Source of the DNA: Dactylorhiza incarnata
Taxonomy: Eukaryota; Streptophyta; Magnoliopsida; Asparagales; Orchidaceae
Length of the DNA stretch: 64,000 nucleotides
Assembly (NCBI GenBank): GCA_033032865.1
Contig: JAWHQI010000051.1
Span: forward strand, 10,062,001 to 10,126,000
Direction of reading: 5' to 3'
The translations under genes and the position numbers were made by a program. The notes under the pieces were generated by a model that searched no databases, was not told the origin of the DNA, and worked only from the letters and a program-made list of their open reading frames with translations. Below, in pieces: positions 22,906-34,715 of the stretch. The number at the start of each line of letters is the position of its first letter. The stretch's first letter is position 1.

Positions 22906-24029
22906 TCAATTGCCCTTAGGAACCCAAAACGATTTGGGTCCTTGGATTCTTGTTAGATGACCGCCACTTGGAATGTTAACATTGCGAGGGGTCATTCTTG
23001 CATTGTTAATCCGTGGAGTCATGACATTTCTCGGATTAAACCAACAATCTATGGCAAAGTGACCAACCTTGCCACAACACCAACAATCGAACCGATTGTA
23101 CCTTCTCTTTGTCTCCTGTTTTACTTTTTGAACGTGAGGTGCAACAGGGGTGACTTTCTTAGTAGGAGCTTTCTTAGAAGTGGGGGCCTCATGGTGACAG
23201 CACACACATGGCTCCAACTTCTTCTCAACAGATTTGGGTGCAATCGTTTTAATTTTTGGTGCCTTCTTATGAGCTGATCCGTGAACAAACGGACCATGAT
23301 CTTTGAGAATTATTTCTTCATGAGGAGCTTTGAATGGAGAGACGTCAAAGTTTCGGGGAAAGCTCCATCCTTGATATTTATTACTAGGTTCAACGTGTGT
23401 TGGTCTAGCAAAATGATCGTAGGATGAATCAAGGTCAAACGGGTTTGATGGAAAAATGACCTTCCTGAATGAAGGTTGACTTTGATAAGCAGTTCCCTTC
23501 CCTTTCACGGCTCTTTTCTCAGCAGCCTTACTACTTTCGGCCTTATGACCAATTCCACTACCCTTAGCAGGAGCAGAAAACCTATCAATGAGTGGAAGAA
23601 TAGTCTTAGGCTTCGAGAAGCTTTCTACGAGATTCCTTTCCGCCTTCAACTTATCTTCTAGTTCATGTATAGTTTTCTCCTTTAGATTCAACAACTCAGT
23701 GGAGCTTTTCAGTTCGTCTTTCAAGAGTTGGATTTCATCTTTGAGAGGAGCTAATTGTTCAACTTCCTCCCTCAAAGCTAATTCCACTGTCTTGAGAGAT
23801 TCAATTTCTTTTGACTTGGATTTAACGACATTGCGGCACTTGTCAAATCCTTTCACAAGGGCTTCATACTGTGTTATTAACTTAGAGTCCAGCTCTGAGG
23901 AGTAGCCTTCATTTGCTACGGATGCAGTCTCATCTTCAGAAGCAGACAGAGGGGTATGAGAGTTTACCTTCCCCTTATAAGAGGAGTCGCCTATTTCTTC
24001 GTCTAGATGTGCCATTAGCCCAAAGTAGG
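22906..24029 (-). pseudogene. Sirevirus gag, C-terminal part
   Basis: Continues the Gag interrupted at 24030. The TYFGLMAHLDEE stretch leads into a long predicted coiled coil (about 23900-23600, KSKEIESLK...), a basic region, and a second zinc knuckle CWCCGKVGHFAIDC at about 23080. It ends ...FWVPKGN and TGA at 22908-22906. The first zinc knuckle lies in the N-terminal part at 36652-37864. Deleting the insertion plus one GTAGG copy restores a single reading frame across the junction. Confidence 0.9.
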
Positions 24030-24463
24030 TGTAACGACCCAACATTTTGGCGTTCGAGCGGGACCTAGTCCACGATCTGTCCTCATCTGGCCTCGTTACC
24101 GGGCTGCAGCCCAAACACCCAACCCTTCTCCAGCCCACTGGCGGGTTGTTGGTGGCATACAGCCTCCCTTTGATGAGAAATGAGCCAGTTAAGCGGCAGC
24201 GCGTGGACTTCCCAGGAGGTCACCCATCCCAGTACTACTCCAGCCCGAGCACGCTTAACTATGGAGTTCTTTCACTTCTCATCACCAATTGAGCTGCCTC
24301 TTAACTGGCTCATTTCTCATCAAAGGGAGGTTGTATGCCACCAACAACCCGCCAGTGGGCTGGAGAAGTGTTAGGTGTTTGGGCTGCAGCCCGGTAACGA
24401 GGCCAGATGAGGACAGATCGTGGACTAGGTTCGGCTCGAACGCCAAAATGCTGGGTCGTTACA
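24030..24463. repeat. 5S palindrome unit A (right arm shortened)
   Basis: The left arm is complete, with antisense 5S-like sequence at 24205-24260. The right arm repeats the outer part in inverse (CATTTCTCATCAAAGGGAGG to GGGTCGTTACA) but lacks the 5S part. Confidence 0.85.
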
Positions 24464-24483
24464 ATAAAAAAGTGCACTTTTTA

Positions 24484-25019
24484 TATAACGTCCCAAGGCC
24501 CTGGACTTACAATCGGGACAACGTCCACCGACTGCCTCGCCTGGCGACCGTTACCGGGCTGCAGCCCAAGCACCCCAACCCCTCTCCAGCCCACGGGCGG
24601 GTTGTTGGTGGCCACAGCCTCCCTTTGGTGAGAAGTGATCCAGTTAAGTGCCTCTACGGGGCCTTCCCAGGAGGTCACCCATCCCAGTACTACTCCAGCC
24701 CGAGCATGCTTAACTATATAGTTCTTTCACTTCTCATCACCAATTGAGCTGCAGGTCAATTGGTGATGAGAAGTGAAAGAACTATATAGTTAAGCGTGCT
24801 CGGGCTGGAGTAGTACTGGGATGGGTGACCTCTTGGGAAGGCCCCGTAGAGGCACTTAACTGGATCACTTCTCACCAAAGGGAGGCTGTGGCCACCAACA
24901 ACCCGCCCGTGGGCTGGAGAGGGGTTGGGGTGCTTGGGCTGCAGCCCGGTAATGGTCGCCAGGCGAGGCAGTCGGTGGACGTTGTCCCGATTGTAAGTCC
25001 AGGGCCTTGGGACGTTATA
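24484..25019. repeat. 5S palindrome unit B (near-perfect, 536 bp)
   Basis: Ends TATAACGTCCCAAGG and CCTTGGGACGTTATA; symmetry centre near 24751 (GAGCTGCAGGTC). 5S-like sequence is antisense at 24661-24716 and sense at 24789-24840. Its outer arm differs from A, C, D and E and is shared with the Tekay copy 1 LTR (2876-2940). Confidence 0.9.
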
Positions 25020-25039
25020 TAAAAAGTGCACTGTTTTAT

Positions 25040-25356
25040 TGTAACGACCCAGCATTTTGGCGTTCGAGCGGGACCTAGTCCACGATCTGTCCTCATCTGG
25101 CCTCGTTATCGGGCTGCAGCCCAAACACCCAACCCTTCTCCAGCCCACTGGCGGGTTGTTGGTGGCATACAGCCTCCCTTTGATGAGAAATGAGCCAGTT
25201 AAGCGGCAGCGCGTGGACTTCCCAGGAGGTCACCCATCCCAGTACTACTCCAGCCCGAGCACGCTTAACTATGGAGTTCTTTCACTTCTCATCACCAATT
25301 GAGCTGACTCAATTGGTGATGAGCTGACTCAATTGGTGATGAGAGTTCCTTTTTTA
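25040..25356. repeat. 5S palindrome unit C (right arm almost absent)
   Basis: Complete left arm with antisense 5S-like 25215-25270, followed by two short direct copies of GACTCAATTGGTGATGAG and a T-rich spacer. Confidence 0.8.
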
Positions 25357-25624
25357 TGTAACGACCCAGCTTTGGCGTTCGAGCGGGACCCAGTCCACGA
25401 TCTGTCCTCAGCTGGCATCGCTACCGAGCTGCAGCCCAAGCACCCCAACCCTTCTCCGCCCACTGGCGGGTTGTTGGTGGCCACAACCTCCCTTTTGATG
25501 AGCTAAACTCGATAGTCAAGCATGCACCACGGGGACTTCCCAGGAGGTCACCCATCCCAGTACTACTCCAACCCGAGCACGCTTAACTATGGAGTTCTTT
25601 CAACTCTCATCACCAATTGACCTG
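25357..25624 (+). repeat. 5S palindrome unit D, left arm
   Basis: TGTAACGACCCAGCTTTGG to CACCAATTGACCTG; antisense 5S-like 25533-25588. Its partner arm lies 10.2 kb away at 35829-36093, with the Retand between them. Confidence 0.85.
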
Positions 25625-25868
25625 CTATTTTTTTACGCTTGGTATGTAAAGGCACTCGTGGCCTCCCGAGCCCCTGTAATGTGCAGGCGATATTTTTGTG
25701 TCTTTTGTGTATTAGCGTTATGCGCTTAGAGAATTTCTGTTAAAGGTTTTTCGTACCCGCGCTGTGTTCTCTTTGTGTTAGGGTCGCTGCCTTTTACCCG
25801 CGCGCTGTTGAACTAGCTACTCGCTAGTATACTCACATAGGTTGTTGTTCTGTTCGTGTGCGACCAGG

Positions 25869-25870
<2 letters not shown>

Positions 25871-25904
<34 letters not shown>
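25871..25904. repeat. 34-nt poly-G run
   Basis: Uninterrupted G run followed by GC-rich sequence just before the TATA box of the antisense gene. Such a length is prone to sequencing error or slippage. Confidence 0.8.
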
Positions 25905-25915
25905 CGGGCGGGGTC

Positions 25916-25923
25916 TATAAATA
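25916..25923 (+). promoter_or_regulatory. TATA box of the antisense gene
   Basis: TATAAATA about 200 bp upstream of the ATG at 26123, on the same strand as the antisense ORF and opposite to gag-pol. A CT-rich leader follows at 25955-26035. Confidence 0.5.
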
Positions 25924-26122
25924 GAGGGCCTTCTAGAGTGGGTAGGAACGCTCCCACACTCCCCTCTCCCCCCAAGCATATTTCTCCGAACCTTGCCTGT
26001 TAGACCTTCCCCCCTACTCACCACCTGTCATGGGGAAAGAGCCATCCGAGGACGGGCGCGCCTTCTGTGTCCGCAATTTTTGAGCGCACAACTTCCCCAG
26101 CTCGTAGACCCTGGGCGAGGAG

Positions 26123-27908
26123 ATGGCGGACGTCGAGAGTCGTTACCTGCCACCGGGCTATACAGCGAGGCGGCCAGCCCCTGGTGAATTCCTCAACACC
26201 CTCTACGACGGGGAACTCGCCATCCCTTTGGCACATTTCCAGGTGGGGTTGAGGTTTCCCCTATGGCCTGAGGTGTGCCAGGTCCTTCGATACTTCGTGA
26301 TGATCCCCGCGCAGGTCAACCCCAACGCGATCAGCGTCTTGGTTGCCTATTCTTGCTACCTGCGCGAGGAGAAGATCGAATTCGACCTTTCCGCTTTCCG
26401 CAAGGTCCTGACCCTGAAGGCAACTGGCGACGGCACCCTATTTTTCACCAGCATGTGCGTTAAGGTTGCCGAGACGCTCAATAAGGTCCATCATTGGACC
26501 GATAAATTCGTCCTGGTGCGAGGCGACTTCGGGAACATTCCCTTCGCCCCCATTCAGAAGGCAGAGACGGAGTACAGACCGCCTCGCTTGAAAGGGGACG
26601 CTCTGAGCCTCTATACTTACATGAAGGATAAGGTCAAGGACGTGGTCTTCCTGCGGCGAGGCGTGGATCAGCTCGCCTTCGTGAATCCTGGAGCGGGTAA
26701 GTCCTGGGCAATACTCGTCACCCCCCCCCCCCCCCCCCCCCCCCCCCCCGATCCTCTACTCTTGGTAGGGATCTGAATTAATATTTACCCTCTTGCAGGT
26801 GAGTGCGCCGTCCCCACCCATCCCCCTTGCGATGCCTCGCGACGTCGGTCAAGCGAGCCTCACATTGAGGGGGCCCTTGGAGGGGCGGTGGTCTCGGTGG
26901 ACAGCGGGACGCCCCTGCCGACGGACAAGGGGAAGGGTCGAGTCGACCCCGAGGCCGCCTTGGCTAACGAGCTAAGGCGAAAGAAGCAGAAGACGGGGAG
27001 ATCTTCTCGTCCCCCGACGAGCCCGCCTCCAGAACCCTCGTCCCACACGAATTTTGGGTTGGGGATGATGAGCGAGGACTCTAAAAGTAAACCGCTGATG
27101 ATATGGGACCACGACGCGAACAGGGTCCTGGTGAGTTCGCTCGTCCCCTCTTGGGAAGATTTCGAGGAGGTAGGCGATCAGGCGTACAACCTGCTCTACG
27201 GGTTATATGGTCGAGAAGACGCCAAAGTTCTCGCGGAGGCTCCTATTCACAAGCTAGCCAACCTCACCAGCCGCTCCGCTCTCCGCACCGCCGAGCTGGC
27301 TCACAGACCGCGCGGCGGGGGCTTCAATCGAATAGGCGATTTCGCGAACTGGGCGCCGCCTATAAAGAGCTGGAGAAGAAGCTGGCGGCAGTGGAGGAGG
27401 AACTTGTCGGGTCCAAGGCTAAGGAGGTCGTTCCCCCCGAGGTGAGTGTCCTTGTTCATTTACTTCTTACTCGCTGGTCGACGCTATTGTCTGACCTTTG
27501 CTAATGCAGGAGTCCACCGTCGCGCTGCTGATGCGGGTCTCTGAGCTGGAGGCGCAGCTGGCCGCCTCGAAGCGTGAAGCCAACTTCCTGGGGACTCGCC
27601 TCGCCGAGGCAGAATCGGAGATAGCTGAGCTCCGGCATCCCAGCAGAGGGGAGTCGTCCACAGCTCTGCAGCTCCTTCACTTCACCCCCGCTCAGGTCGC
27701 CGAGACGCGCAGGCAGCTGGCCATCAAGACGGCGGTGTTTACACGGGAGCAACTCCTGCGGCGATTTCTTCTTACTGCAGAGGGAGCCAAAGTTGATCTC
27801 GCGGACCTTCTCCCGAAACTATATCGCGAGGCGGTGATCCCCATCCCGGCGAGAACTCCATGTGACGGCTCATCTGGCGAATCGGAAGAGGATGATCAGG
27901 GCGAATAG
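26123..27908 (+). pseudogene. Antisense ORF of the Retand element (gypsy-type transposon domain), with introns
   Basis: Exon 1, 26123-26696, encodes a PF04195-like ('putative gypsy type transposon') segment, with LAHFQVGLRFPLWPEVCQVL followed by a VNPNAISVLVAY core. The donor GGGTAAGT at 26697 and acceptor CTTGCAG at 26798 remove 102 nt, including a 29-nt C run, and keep frame. Exon 2, from 26799, continues with basic Pro-rich sequence and a coiled-coil stretch (YKELEKKLAAVEEEL) before a phase-0 donor GAG|GTGAGT at 27442. Exon 3, 27510-27908, is coiled coil (VSELEAQLAASKREANFLG) and ends acidic. Within exon 2 the frame must change between about 27300 and 27370, so this copy is probably broken. 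Such antisense genes are known in the Retand lineage; function unknown. Confidence 0.7.
26721..26749. repeat. 29-nt poly-C run inside predicted intron 1
   Basis: C run after ACTCGTCA; it lies inside the 102-nt predicted intron, where it would not affect the protein. Confidence 0.8.
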
Positions 27909-28390
27909 CTCGTTTCTATATTTTGTAAGCCCTGTAATAATATTTTCTCTGGGAATATTTTCGGCGTACTCGCCCTTTCTGCTTGACTGGATGGGCGTGC
28001 TCGCCATATTTTAATCCGCTCGATCTTTCCTCTTCCCTTGTCGTAAATCTCGTCTAACGCGCTCCTTATTATTGTTTATTACTTTTATTATATCTTTTGC
28101 GATGTGCTTGCCTATGTAGCGTACTCGCGCCTAGGGGGTACTCGCTCGTGGCGAGGTCTCGCGCGAGAGCTCTCCTCGCCTTAGTCAGGTGCTCGTTTTC
28201 TTATGCCTTCGCGGAGTGTGAGGCGGTTGGAGCGTGCTTCTCGCCCCGGTTAGGGATTTTCGTGAGATGGTTGACGAATAGACGAGTAATTTCGATACTC
28301 ACGAGTCTGGGAGGTTTTAAGATACTCGCCTCGCCTCCTTTTCCCTTATGAGATTGCTTTTTGGGGTTAGCACTTAGTAGGGTTTTGGGC
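27909..28390. other. Non-coding stretch between the antisense gene and the tandem array
   Basis: Contains AATAATATTTT near 27935, which could serve as a 3' end for the antisense gene, then GC-mixed sequence with repeated CTCGCC words. No ORF or repeat of known type seen. Confidence 0.5.
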
Positions 28391-29289
28391 TCACTCGAGG
28401 GGGCAAGTAGCAAGCCTGCCGGGGAGGAGCCTAGTGCTACGGTCTGGTCTACGACAACTCTCTGCTCGAGGACATAGAACTCACTCGAGGGGGCAAGTAG
28501 CCAGCCTGCAGGGGAGGAGCCCAGTGCTACGGCCTAGTCTACGACAACTCTCTGCTCGAGGACATAGAACTCACTCGAGGGGGCAAGTAGCCAGCCTACA
28601 GGGGAGGAGTCCAGTGCTACGGCCTGGTCTACGGTAACTCTCTGCTCGAGTACATAGAACTCACTCGAGGGGGCAAGTAGCCAGCCTGCAGGGGAGGAGC
28701 CTAGTGCTACGGCCTGGTCTACGACAACTCTCTGCTCGATGACATAGAACTCACTCGAGAGGGCAAGTAGCCAGCCTGCAGGGGAGGAGCCCAGTGCTAC
28801 GGCCTGGTCTACGACAACTCTCTGCTCGAGGACATAGAACTCACTCGAGGGGGCAAGTAGCCAGCCTACAGGGGAGGAGCCCAGTGTTACGGCCTGGTCT
28901 ACAACAACTCTCTGCTCGAGGACATATAACTCACTCGAGGGGCAAGTAGCCAGCCTGCAGGGGAGGAGCTCAGTGCTACGGCCTGGTCTATGACAACTCT
29001 CTGCTCGAGGACATAGAACTCACTCGAGGGGGCAAGTAGCCAGCCTGCAGGGGAGGAGCCCAGTGCTACGGCCTGGTCTACGACAACTCTCTGCTCGAGG
29101 ATATAGAACTCACTCGAGGGGGCAACTAGCCAGCTTGCAGGGGAGGAGCCCAGTGCTACGGCCTGGTCTACGGCAACTCTCTGCTCGAGGATATAGAACT
29201 CACTCGAGGGGGCAAGTAGCCAGCGTGCAGGGGAGGAGCTCAGTGCTACGGCCTGGTCTACGACAACTCTCTGCTCGAGGACATAGAAG
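28391..29289. repeat. Tandem array, ten 90-bp units (Retand 3' untranslated region)
   Basis: The phrase TCACTCGAGGGGGCAAGTAG recurs at 28391, 28481, 28571, 28661, 28751, 28841, 28931, 29020, 29110 and 29200. The unit is 90 bp (89 once, by loss of one G) and copies are about 95 percent alike. Because 90 is divisible by three, both strands show long repetitive ORFs (30-residue period), which I regard as by-products. Position between integrase and antisense gene matches the satellite-like arrays known in Tat elements. Confidence 0.95.
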
Positions 29290-29399
29290 GGGCCCATTGT
29301 TCGGTACCTGCCATCCCATTGGTGAAGCGCTACCGGTTTATGACAAAAAATGTTATCATTTTGTTTTATCATAACAAAAATGAACCAGGCATTACATTG

Positions 29400-32300
29400 A
29401 TATTAGGAGTAGAAACGTTTCAAGTCGTCTCCACTCCAATTGTTTCCTAGGAGTTCTCCCTCGACGTTCTTCAGGCGGTACCCACCTGTTCTTAGTGCTT
29501 CAGAAACTATGTAGGGGCCCTCCCAATTAGGGTGGAGTTTATCTACCGCTGCGAACCTCCCTGCTGCGTCCACCTTTTAGAGGACCAAGTCCCCCTTGCT
29601 GAATTGCTTGATTCGAACATGCTTGTCGAAATGTCTTGCCATCCTTCGCTTGATCTCTTCCTGGCGGATCGTGGCCTAGTCGTGAAGCTCTTCCACGAAA
29701 TCCAAGGCGAGTCGTTGTGCGTCTTCGTTCTCAAGTCTCCATCCTTCGTCCCCGTCTTCTGCTGCCACCACCCCATGTCTTAGGACCTCGAACTCTATTG
29801 GGATGAGAGCCTCCGAGCTGTGTGATAGCTTGAAAGGTGTCTCGCCGGTCGCTGTGGTGGGGGTACTCCTCAGGGCCCAAAGGACTGGGGGGAGCTGCTC
29901 CAGCCAATTTCCCTTTAGGTTCTCCACCTTTTTCTTGAGCAAGTTGACGATGAATTTGTTGGCCGCCTCCACCTGACCGTTGCTCCTTTGATGGTGGACT
30001 GAGGCGAAGCAAAGTTTGATGCCAAGTTGGCTACATAAGTCGGTGAGTTCGAGGCTCGCGAATTGCGGCCTGTTGTCGGTGACGATGGCGAGGGGCAGAA
30101 CGTGCCTACATATGATCTCCCCCCAAATGAAGTTCTTTACCACTAAGGAGGTCGTTTTTGCCAGGGCCTTCACCTCCATCCACTTGGAGAAATAATCGAT
30201 CATCACCAGGAGATATCTCCTTTGTCCACTTGCCGGAGGGAATGGTCCTACCAGATCCATTCCTCAAATGGCGAAGGGCCAGGGGGTGGTGATCGACCGG
30301 AGACGCTGGGCTGGCTGCAACTGGAGTGGGGCATAGAGTTGGCACTTCGAGCACCTCTTCGCGAACTCATACGCGTCCTTCCTGATGGTAGGCCAGAAGT
30401 ACCCTGCCCGGAGCACTCTCTTCTCCAGGGTTTGGCTTCCCGAGTGAATTCCGCATTCTCCTGTGTGAATCTCCTCCAAGACCCGGGAGGCTTCCTCCTC
30501 GGACAGGCACCTGGCCAGGGGACCAGATAGAGTCTTCCTGTAGAGCACCCCATCAGTTAGTAAATAATAAGCGGACTTGTACCTGAACCTCCGCAGGCAG
30601 CTTGCCCGTGGTCAAAAAAGTAATGAGAGGATCCATCCACGACGAGGGCTGGTCGATGTCCATCATCTCGCCTTCCTCAATAGAGGGCCGAAACAAACCC
30701 GTGGCTGTCCCTCTAACCGCTGGGCCATATTTGGCTAGTCGGTCTGCTTAGGCGTTCTCCTCCCTCGGGACGTGCTATATGGAGAAGGACTTGAAGGAGC
30801 CCACCGAGCCTTTGACCTTTACCAGATAACGTTGCAACATCGGATCCCTTGCTTCGAACTCTCCTCGGACCTGGGAGGCGACCACCATAGAGTCGGAGTG
30901 GACTCGTATGTCGTGAATCCTTAGCTCACGTGCTAGATGAAGCCCCGCGATTATAGCCTCATATTCTGCCTGATTGTTGGTGACAGGGAAATGAATCTGG
31001 ATGGCTTGCTCGATCCTGGTGCCCTGGGGGCTGATAAGAACGATGCCTCCCCTGCACGAGTTCTTCCCCGATGCTCCGTCCATGAACATTTCCCAAGCCA
31101 TTCGTCGGGGTGCCTCCTCCTCGCCTACCTCCATGGTGTAGTCGGCCAAGAAGTCTGCCACTGCATGGGCTTTCATGGCTAGTCGGGGGACGTACATGAC
31201 GTCGAACTCGCTGAGCTCCACCGACCATTTGGCTAACCTTCCTGAATGTTCTACCCCATCCAGAATGCTATGGAGAGGATTATCAGTCACTACCTTGATC
31301 GGATGGGCCTAAAAGTAGGGTCGGAGTCTCCGAGCCGAGATTATCAAGGCAAACGCCAGCTTCTCCAGGATGGGGTAGCGTAGTTCAGCCTTCCGCAGGA
31401 CCCAACTTACATAGTAGATGGGGAGTTGCCGCTTTCCTCCCTCGCGGACCAATACCGAACTTACCGCTTCCGCCCCTACTCTGACGTACAAGAAGAGATC
31501 TTTTCCTTCTCTAGGCCCTTGTAATAAGGGAGCCTGGGCCAACTGAAGCTTTAGGCTCTCGAAGGCCCCCTGACACTCCGTAGAGCACTCGAAATTCTTG
31601 TTGTCCCGGAGGGTTTTGAAGAAAGGCGAGCACTTCTCTCCTGCCCTGGAGAGGAACCGGCTCAGCCCGGCCAGACGGCCCGTCAGGCGCTGAACCTCTT
31701 TGGTGTTTCTAGGTGCTTCCATCTCCATGATTGCCTTGAATTTATCGGGGTTTGGCTCCACTTCCGCCGGGGTCAAGAGGTGACCCAATAACTTTCCCTT
31801 TCCAGTCCCAACAACACACTTGGTCGGATTCAGCCTCATTTTATACTTTCGGAGTGTGGCGACGGTTTCTTCCAAGTCCCGGAGGTGCTCCTCCATGCTC
31901 TTGCTTTTTACCATGAGATCATCGACGTAGACCTCCAGGTTTCGCCCATTTTGCTCCTTGAACACCATGTCCATCATTCACTGGTAAGTGGATCCTGCGT
32001 TCTTAAGCCCGAAGGGCATCATTTTATAACAATAGCATCCGTCGTTGGTGATGAAGGAAATGTTTTTTATGTCGGGTGGGTGCATGCGGATTTGATGATA
32101 ACCAGAAAAAGCGTCTACAAAACTCATGACAGGGAATCTGACGGTCGAGTCTACTAGCTCGTCGATTCTAGGCAAGGGATAGCAATCCTTGGTGCAAGCT
32201 TTATTAAGGATAGAAAAGTCGATACACATGCGCCACTTACACTCCCCCTTCTTCACCATTATAACATTGGAGATCCAGCCTGGGTACTAGATCTCTGACA

Positions 32301-33514
32301 CAAACCCCGCCTCCAGCAGCTTCCTGACCTCATCCCTGATGTGCTCGGCCAGGGTGGTGGCGGTTGCCCTCTTCTTCTGTTGGATGGGGTGGACTCCTTT
32401 ATCCAAGTTGAGGTGATGACAGGCGACGTTCGCATCGACGCTGGCATATCGGCTGCGCTCCACGCGAAGATGTATGCATTCTTCTGGATGCAGGACATAA
32501 TCTTCTCCTTGTCCTCCTCTTCCATCTCTCCGCTGATCTTTACCTTCCTTGGCCTTCCGCCTTCAGATTGGATCTCCTTCTCCTCCACCTCTTCGGCTGT
32601 CTCCAGCCTCGCCATTTCTTCCATCACCTGGTCTACCACCTCGGCCTCCTCCTTCCAACTGATCGTGTTAACTATGTTGAGATAGCACTGCCTTGCTACT
32701 TTGGGGTCGCTCCGGATCCTGATCTGCAACCCTCCTTGATTATACTTGAGGCACTGATGATAGGAGGAAGGCACGCATTTGTAGGCGCTGATGAGCGGCC
32801 TGCCGAAGATGGCATTGTAACTGCTAGGGGCGTCAACGATGACGAACCTGCAGCACCTGGTAGTACCCCCCAGTGTTACATCAGCTCTACTCCTCCCTCT
32901 ACCTCCTTTCTTTCTCCAGAGAAGCCGAAGAGCGTCCCCTCAGTCGCGGTGACTCTCTTTTCTTCCACCTTCAGGGCGTCAAACGCTTTCTTGAAGACCA
33001 CATTGACGGAACTCCCGTTGTCCACCAGGATGCGGGAGACCGTGTAGTTCTCCACTGCGGCCTTGATCACCATTGCATCATGAAACGGGTTTTCGTTCCC
33101 CAGCATGTCTTCCTCTGAGAAAGTGATCTCACCCGACGGTGGCGGGGTCTGGGAGGCAGAGGCCACACCCTTTCGATACACGGCGTTGAGGCTCCCCTTC
33201 CGGGTTGCCTCCAACCCTGCTCCTCCGTGGATGACACCTATCCCTCCATGGGCTCCTAGATCTTCCCTATCCTCACACCTCCTTGGGGCAGGGGCTCCTC
33301 CCCCCTCGATTCTCAACATTCCTCCTTCCCGTTCCTGATGCCCCTCCTGGGCTCCTCCAGCTCCTCTCCTCAACTCCAAGAACTTAAGGCACGTGGCCGT
33401 CGCATGGCCCTCCACCCGGTGGAAATCACAGTAGGGCATTGCCCGACGCTCCTCTTCACCTCGAGGCTGTCGCGGCCTTACCCCCCTTCCTCGTCCTCGT
33501 CGCCTTCTGATCAT
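29400..33514 (-). pseudogene. Retand pol: protease, RT, RNase H, archaeal-type RNase H, integrase
   Basis: Pieces in minus order. 33514-32876: zinc-knuckle-like CDFHRVEGHATATC and protease ILVDNGSSVNVVF. 32774-32259: spacer to RT. 32259-31309: RT with KWRMCIDFSILNKAC and YVDDLMVKS, cut by a stop at 31977. Then first RNase H. 31290-30775: archaeal-type RNase H with MFMDGASGK, NNQAEYEAIIAGL and VHSDSMVVASQV. About 30775-30260: frames shift repeatedly. 30260-29676: integrase core with MDLVGPF, VTDNRPQF and GQVEAAN (the DDE residues are present). The tail ends near 29400. At least four stops or frameshifts make it non-functional. The double RNase H is diagnostic of the Tat lineage. Confidence 0.88.
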
Positions 33515-34673
33515 GTTCGCTTCCCTTGGCGGCGCTTGGTTCTGCCTCCACTGCCCCTGCCTCCGCTCGGGAGAGCGGCAGCGGTCTCACCGCTTCGGGG
33601 AGTACCTCCCTCCTGGCCTCCCTTGGCAGCCTCCTCCTGCAGGTCTCCAGGTCGGCCGGCGAGGCGGGGCCTGGAACCTCCTCTCTTGATTCCGCTGGTC
33701 CCTGTTTTCCCGGGATCCTCCTTCTTCTCGCCTTCTCGGCTCATCCCTCTTTTTGGTCTCATGTCGGCCGCTTCCATCTCATTCCTTCTCTCCTCCCTCC
33801 AACCTAACTAACTTGGCCACGAACTCCAGACTGGTTGCCTCCCCCTCGATCTACCTCGCGGCCCGATCGACCAACTCCTCGAATGATGGTGGGGGAGGGG
33901 GGGGGGGGGGTGGTTGCGGGTGATCTCCATCTTGAAAAACCCTGGCTGCAGTCCCAGCTTAAATGCCAAGATCAGGGCGTGCCAGGGACCTCCTGGACTA
34001 GGAGGATCTCTTCTTGGAAGCGATCAAGGTACGACCCGAGCATCTCCTGGGGTCTTTGCTTGATAAGGAAGAGGTCTTCTGAACCATTCCTCCTCTTCTT
34101 GGAAGTAGAGAAGAGGGGCAGATAACTTCTGCGCAGGTCCTCGAACCCGTAGATGCTTCCCACGGGCAACTGGTGGAACAGCTGACATTTGAAGGCGTCT
34201 GTCATTGGCTTGATGGAGAACATATCTTCGAACCATTGCAAGTGCTTGACGAGATCATCTTTTCCGGAGTAGAAGCTCATGGCGGGCTCTGTGAATCCTG
34301 CAGGAATGGGGGCGGACAACACCAACTCGCAGAACGGACTAGGCGGGGCGAGTTGGCGAAGAGGACGAACTCGGTCATACTCGCCCTCCGACTAGCGAGT
34401 CTCCGTCGGGCTTGCGAAGAGTACTCGCGCGCGGAGCGGCTGGTCTTCATCTTCGAGGAGCGTCTCCTTGCCGAGACGCTGACTCGGCCCCGCCTCAGTG
34501 GGCGAGGCGGCTGCGACAGGGGAAGGTACTCCCGCCTCGGCGCGAGGTGTGAGTAACCTCCTGAAGGTATCTTCCATCGCCTTCATCCCCTGCTCGAAGA
34601 CACTCTTGGTCACGAACTCGCCCAAAGGCAGCAAGTTCCCCTGGCCGGTTCCTAGCTCGTCACATTCAGTCAT
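33511..34673 (-). pseudogene. Retand gag
   Basis: 34673-34392 opens MTECDELGTGQ and is an N-terminal region. 34325-33972 carries the capsid-type core, with AMSFYSGKDDLVKHLQWFED followed by MTDAFKCQLFHQLP. 33777-33511 is a basic Gly/Arg-rich linker toward the zinc knuckle. Frame changes near 34350 and 33900 (next to a G run at about 33897-33910) break it. It parallels the Gag of the pol-less element at 13764-14517. Confidence 0.8.
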
Positions 34674-34715
34674 GGGATCATCAGATGAGATTTTCTTCTC
34701 TTGCTACAGTCTACG

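Noticed and set aside
28391..29289. CRISPR-like array
   Set aside because: The whole 90-bp unit is repeated with no unique spacers; plant retroelement context.
28434..29374. Long repetitive ORFs on both strands
   Set aside because: They exist because the 90-bp tandem unit is a multiple of three; no start context and no conservation beyond the repeat.
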